DNA from: JAYODW01 sp038116745 | GTDB lineage: Bacteria; Pseudomonadota; Gammaproteobacteria; Ga0077536 | Assembly: GCA_038116745.1 (NCBI GenBank) | Contig: JAYODW010000045.1 | Coordinates: forward strand, 1-35,951 | DNA: 35,951 bases | Direction of reading: 5' to 3' | In this document: positions 32,527-35,951 of the stretch, one piece after another | Layout: each line of letters opens with the position of its first letter | Position numbering within the stretch: position 1 is the stretch's first letter | Translations under genes and position numbers: made by a program | Notes under the pieces: model-generated | Database searches by the model: none | Seen by the model: only the letters and a program-made list of their open reading frames with translations | Told to the model about the DNA's origin: nothing

Positions 32527-33663
32527 ATGACAGTTGAGGGACACTGCACGCAAAAGTTCGAGGAGCTGCGCGACGTGCTGGGCGCCAGCCTGGCATCTGG
32601 GGAAGACCTGGGGGCATCGGTCGCGGTCATTCTGGAAGGTGAGACAGTGGCCGACCTGTGGGGTGGCTGGGCCGACGAAGCGCGGACCAGGCCGTGGCAG
32701 GAGCACACCCTGACCAACGTGTGGTCAACGACCAAGACCATGACCAGCCTCGCCGCGCTGGTGCTTGCTGATCAGGGTGAACTCGATCTGGATCAGCGCG
32801 TAGCGCACTACTGGCCGGCATTCGCCGCGGCTGGGAAGCAGGACGTCCGCGTACGGCATCTACTGTCCCATACCTCCGGGGTGTCCGGCTGGGCGCAACC
32901 GGTTGCGGTTGAGGACCTCTACGACTGGGACAAATCCACCGCCATGCTTGCGGCTCAGCCACTCTGGTGGGAGCCGGGCAGCGCCTCTGGCTACCACGCG
33001 CTGAATCAGGGACACCTGGTGGGGGAAGTGATCCGATGCATCACCGGTCGCCGCCTTGGCCGGTTTTTCGCTGACGAAATCGCCGGCCCTCTTGGCGCTG
33101 ATTTCTATATCGGACTGCCGGCCGAGCACGACGACCGGGTTGCCAACGTCGTGCCGCCGCCGCCCCTGCCGTTTGATCTCGACACTCTCGACCCGGAGAG
33201 CCCGGCCTACCGCACCTTCACCGGGCCGGCGCCCGAAGCCAGCGTAGCCTGGACCAGCGCCTGGCGGCGAGCAGATATCGGTGCGGCCAACGGTCACGGC
33301 AACGCACGCTCGGTCGCCCGCTGCCAGGCGCTGGTAGCCAATGGCGGCGAAATCGACGGCGTGCGCCTGCTGTCCGAAGCGACGATCGCGCGGGTCTTTG
33401 ATCAGCAGTCGGACGGTATTGACCTCGTGCTCGGGATCCCGGTGCGCTTCGGCATCGGTTACGCCCTGCCGGAACCGACCACGCTGCCGTTTATCCCGGC
33501 TGGAAAGGTGTGTTTCTGGGGTGGCTGGGGTGGTTCTCTTGTAGTCGTGGATACCGAGCGCCGTATGGTCGTCGCATACATGATGAATCGCATGGGCGCC
33601 GGGATCATTGGCGGCCCACGCGCCGAGGCCCTGGTCAGGGCAGCGTATGCAGCGCTGAGCTGA
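32527..33663 (+). CDS. Serine hydrolase, beta-lactamase/EstB-like (PF00144)
   Basis: The 378-residue protein has the class C-type fold: the nucleophile motif STTK (S67, K70), a Tyr 156 in SGYHALN, the blocks LLSHTSGVSGW and WWEPGSASGYH, and GGWGGSLVVV near the end in place of the KTG motif. Members of this group (EstB, CubicO-like) are mostly esterases; true beta-lactamase action is unlikely. No signal peptide is visible from ATG 32527, so it is cytoplasmic. A longer frame from 32329 is rejected because it begins with a non-family sequence and lacks a better ribosome site. Confidence 0.88.
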   Translation: MTVEGHCTQKFEELRDVLGASLASGEDLGASVAVILEGETVADLWGGWADEARTRPWQEHTLTNVWSTTKTMTSLAALVLADQGELDLDQRVAHYWPAFAAAGKQDVRVRHLLSHTSGVSGWAQPVAVEDLYDWDKSTAMLAAQPLWWEPGSASGYHALNQGHLVGEVIRCITGRRLGRFFADEIAGPLGADFYIGLPAEHDDRVANVVPPPPLPFDLDTLDPESPAYRTFTGPAPEASVAWTSAWRRADIGAANGHGNARSVARCQALVANGGEIDGVRLLSEATIARVFDQQSDGIDLVLGIPVRFGIGYALPEPTTLPFIPAGKVCFWGGWGGSLVVVDTERRMVVAYMMNRMGAGIIGGPRAEALVRAAYAALS

Positions 33664-33703
33664 CGCCGCAATTACCTACAGCAACACAAGAGCCGGACTG
33701 AGC

Positions 33704-34669
33704 ATGAAAATCACGATCTGTGCCGCGGGCTTCAAACGCATGCGCGACGCGCTGCAGGCGGCGCTGCCCCGCGACGAGATAGCGGAGTGCGCGCCGGCTG
33801 ACGCGGCACTGGCAGCGGTGGACAGCGACGTCCTGATCCCCATCATGGCGCCGATTACCGCGGCGGTCTTTCAGTCGCAACGCCTGCGCCTGGTTCAACA
33901 ATACGGCGTGGGGCTTGAAGCTATCGATATTGATGCCGCCACGCGGGCCGGTATCCCGGTGGCCAATGTGCCCAGTGGGGGGAGCGGCAACGCGGAGTCG
34001 GTGGCAGAGCTCGCAATTGCCCAGATGATGATGCTTGGCCGCGATCTGCCTCAGGCCCAGGCTAACTTCTACCAGCGACGCTTCGGGGCGCCGATCGGCC
34101 GCGCGCTGTGGCAGTCCTGCGTGGTAATCGTCGGTTATGGCGGTATAGGCCAGGAAATCGCGCGGCGCCTCGCCGGCTGGGGGGTGCGCATTGTGGCTGT
34201 GTCCAGGCGGGGTCCGGGCGCCGGACCGGCACAGGATGGAAGCGTGCACGTCGATCGCCACGTGGATGCCCGCGGTCTGCGTGCCGCACTCGCCGAGGCG
34301 GACTATGTCGTGGTTGCCGCGCCCGCCAGCGCGGCCAACGTCGGGCTGATCGGACGCGAGGCAATCGCCGCGATGAAACCCGGGGCTTTCATCGTCAATA
34401 TCGCGCGTGGCGCGGTCATCGACTACGACGCCCTGCTCGAAGGCCTGCGCTCTGGCCAGATTGCCGGGGCAGCGCTCGATGTCTTCTGGCAGGAGCCGTT
34501 CGATCCGGACGATCCTCTGCTGCGGGAGCGGGTCATTCCTACGCCCCATATCGCCGGTGTCACAGAAGAGTGTTTTCGAGGTGTCGGGCAGGCTGTGGCC
34601 GCTAACATCGAACGTCTGCGCGCGGGAGAGCAGCTGGCTAACTGTGCCAATCCGGAGGTGCTGTCCTAG
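33704..34669 (+). CDS. D-isomer-specific 2-hydroxyacid dehydrogenase
   Basis: The 321-residue protein belongs to the phosphoglycerate/formate/lactate dehydrogenase family. It has the NAD motif VGYGGIGQEIARRL (GxGxxG at 144-149), catalytic Arg 235 in NIARGAVIDYDAL, Glu 264 in FWQEPFDPDDPL and His 282 in TPHIAGVTEE. N-terminal substrate contacts (QYGVGLEAIDI, NVPSGGSGNAESVAELAIA) fit. Substrate is not fixed; glyoxylate/hydroxypyruvate, phosphoglycerate or other 2-oxoacids are all possible. It is 40 bp downstream of the hydrolase gene in the same direction and may be co-transcribed. Ribosome site is weak. Confidence 0.92.
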   Translation: MKITICAAGFKRMRDALQAALPRDEIAECAPADAALAAVDSDVLIPIMAPITAAVFQSQRLRLVQQYGVGLEAIDIDAATRAGIPVANVPSGGSGNAESVAELAIAQMMMLGRDLPQAQANFYQRRFGAPIGRALWQSCVVIVGYGGIGQEIARRLAGWGVRIVAVSRRGPGAGPAQDGSVHVDRHVDARGLRAALAEADYVVVAAPASAANVGLIGREAIAAMKPGAFIVNIARGAVIDYDALLEGLRSGQIAGAALDVFWQEPFDPDDPLLRERVIPTPHIAGVTEECFRGVGQAVAANIERLRAGEQLANCANPEVLS

Positions 34670-35290
34670 CCCGGGGACGCGTCTTTATCCGGTACTCCCG
34701 AGCCCGCAGGGAGCAGGGGCGCCTTGCGTCATCAGGCGCTCGGCGCACCTTTGTATCCGATAAGACCACGACGCCGGCCGCTGTGGGCATCAAGGCGCCA
34801 GGCCAGCTGCCCGCAGAGAATCGGGATCTGTTGGAAATGAGAATGCAGCGCGTAGAGCAGCCGGGTCACGCGGCTTGGGGACTTCCATGCCGCGCGACGC
34901 ATACTGCTGTATTTCAGGGGTTCCCAGCACAACCACGGATGCATGCAGGTTCGGGCACTGCGCCTTCAGCCGAGCAAACGACCACAACCGCCGCGCCTGC
35001 CCGGCGAGCGGCACAGAGCGACGGAAAACCGGAGCAAGTGCTGCACCGACAGCGCGCTTCAGCAGGTTTTCAGGATAGGAAGGATCTGTCACGTGTCGGT
35101 ATGCCGGCCAGGGATGTGTATTGAAATCAACCGGCAGCGGGCGGTTGTGTCGGCAATGCAAACTTTCGTTTTCCAGCCTGCCCAGGCTGAGCAGGTCGCG
35201 ACAAGGCAAGAGGGCGGGTCGGGTGCGCCCATTGGAGTGACATTGGCACCTCTCACCAGTTTCTACAGGAACACTCATTAGGCACACTCA
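34670..35290 (-). pseudogene. Possible decayed gene, unidentified
   Basis: No intact gene is supported here. On the minus strand one frame (35287-34790) contains ARLKAQCPNLHASVVVLGTP, which faintly resembles the first turn of hexapeptide-repeat acyltransferases, and an overlapping second frame (ending 34732) contains RVTRLLYALHSHFQQIP. The two could be parts of one coding sequence broken by a frameshift near 34890-34930, but the match is weak and the rest is not recognisable. Kept only as a possibility. Confidence 0.2.
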
Positions 35291-35476
35291 TTACTTTTGT
35301 TCGGCGACGCGCCAGGGACAGCGATGAAGACTGGCGTCGTGTCCAATCGGGTGTGTCCCCGACGTGCGGATGTCTGCAGAATCGATGGGAAAAAATTAAG
35401 TTGGGCGTAAAAAAAAAATAATGGTTTATAGTCAGTGCGACTCGTCTAACCCGGATTTTGGTAAAGAGGTCTGGAA
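35291..35476 (+). promoter_or_regulatory. AT-rich upstream region of the HAMP-protein gene
   Basis: The last ~90 bp before the gene are AT-rich with an A10 run (35409-35418). A weak promoter candidate is TTGGGC (35401-35406) with TTTATA (35425-35430), spacer 18 bp. AGAGG lies 7 bp before the ATG at 35477. Confidence 0.35.
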
Positions 35477-35951
35477 ATGGCTCAGGCACGAACTAAAACG
35501 CTCGAGAAACGGCAAATACTGAGCGCGCTCAAGGCAATCGGGAAGGGACAGAAAAAAGTCTCATTGCCCGCTGATCTGCCCGGTATTGACGGTGAGATCG
35601 TCGAAGCCCTCCACGCAGTGATAACAAGCTCGAGCGATTTAAACACCGCAATTAAAACCGCCGCGAAGACCGTTGGCCGCGACGGTGTGACCGGCTACCG
35701 ACTTGACGTCGAGGAGCGGGAGGGACTGTGGGCTGACAACATCAATCTACTCAATCAGCTGATCGGAGATCTGGTTCAACCCATCAACAATGTGGCTAAC
35801 GTTATCGCTGCAGTCGCGGAAGGAAACCTCTCCGAAACCGTTGATCTGAAGCTGGAAGGCCGCGCTTTGAAAGGTCAATTCCGGCGCATGGCTGAAACCA
35901 TCAACACGATGGTGAGTCAGCTGTCGACGTTTGCGGCTGAGGTGACGCGTG
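35477..35951 (+). CDS. N-terminus of a soluble HAMP-repeat signalling protein, probably hybrid histidine kinase (cut by window end)
   Basis: The frame has no stop before the window ends; 158 residues are visible from ATG 35477. Residues 1-60 are basic and polar (MAQARTKTLEKRQILSALKAIGKGQKK) with no membrane helix. Then comes LLNQLIGDLVQPINNVANVI and AAVAEGNLSETVDLKLEGR, followed by FRRMAETINTMVSQLSTFAAEVTR. This is the HAMP repeat pattern of soluble multi-HAMP sensor kinases (as in group III hybrid kinases), where TINTMV, QLSTFA and EVTR link successive HAMP units. Kinase and receiver domains would lie beyond the window. So a cytoplasmic sensor, possibly for osmotic or similar stress; the full identity is inferred. 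Confidence 0.75.
   Translation, partial: MAQARTKTLEKRQILSALKAIGKGQKKVSLPADLPGIDGEIVEALHAVITSSSDLNTAIKTAAKTVGRDGVTGYRLDVEEREGLWADNINLLNQLIGDLVQPINNVANVIAAVAEGNLSETVDLKLEGRALKGQFRRMAETINTMVSQLSTFAAEVTR

Noticed and set aside
33635..34549. 304-residue minus-strand frame over the hydroxyacid dehydrogenase
   Set aside because: Shadow of a clear gene; no motif or start signal.
1..35951. CRISPR arrays, insertion sequences, rRNA genes, riboswitches
   Set aside because: No regularly spaced repeats, transposase genes or terminal inverted repeats, rRNA sequences or known riboswitch pattern were seen; a covariance-model scan was not possible here.

Overview
This window looks like chromosomal DNA of a gammaproteobacterium, probably a marine or environmental lineage and probably a draft or metagenome assembly, because two runs of exactly 100 N mark contig joins. 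The lineage is inferred from conserved gene order (exbD-lpxK-ycaR-like-kdsB; COG3146-aat-bpt-infA; ftsK-lolA-rarA-crcB-serS) and from GC-rich coding sequence. I cannot name a genus.

Positions 1-14.7 kb are core genome. On the plus strand there is a 5'-cut exbB, then exbD, lpxK, a Trm112-like small protein and kdsB, tightly packed. This block makes inner-membrane energy transducers and the lipid A/Kdo part of LPS. Facing it on the minus strand is a long same-direction series: metallophosphoesterase, DUF1820 protein, secreted protein, FemAB-like acyltransferase, aat, bpt and infA. It joins N-end-rule tagging enzymes with translation initiation factor IF-1. An AT-rich divergent promoter region follows, then ftsK (with a gap), lolA, rarA, crcB and serS. 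A small membrane protein and a BI-1/YccA protein lie on the minus strand, with a good terminator after the latter.

Positions 14.9-21.6 kb are accessory and look catabolic: a SnoaL-like protein and a Baeyer-Villiger monooxygenase (both cut by the second gap), a thiolase-like protein of the TLP1 type, a crotonase-fold enzyme, a cytochrome P450 and an exported cyclase-family metal hydrolase. Together they suggest oxidative attack on a cyclic or ketone-bearing substrate followed by CoA-linked processing. The substrate cannot be read from the sequence.

A tRNA-Ser(UGA) at 22.1 kb is followed by an island scar: the last part of a tyrosine integrase, the last part of a TetR-type regulator, and an apparently intact higBA toxin-antitoxin pair with a clear promoter and operator. 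Beyond it (23.9-29.6 kb) is a second group of degradative genes: a haloalkane dehalogenase-like hydrolase, a SnoaL-like protein, a phytanoyl-CoA dioxygenase family protein, an acyl-CoA dehydrogenase lacking the usual C-terminal catalytic Glu, and a 3-hydroxyisobutyrate dehydrogenase family gene broken by a one-base frameshift.

From 30 kb to the end are a cardiolipin synthase, a TVP38/DedA-like membrane protein, a serine beta-lactamase-like hydrolase, a D-2-hydroxyacid dehydrogenase, about 800 bp with a possible decayed gene, and the start of a soluble HAMP-repeat signalling protein, probably a hybrid histidine kinase, that runs off the window.
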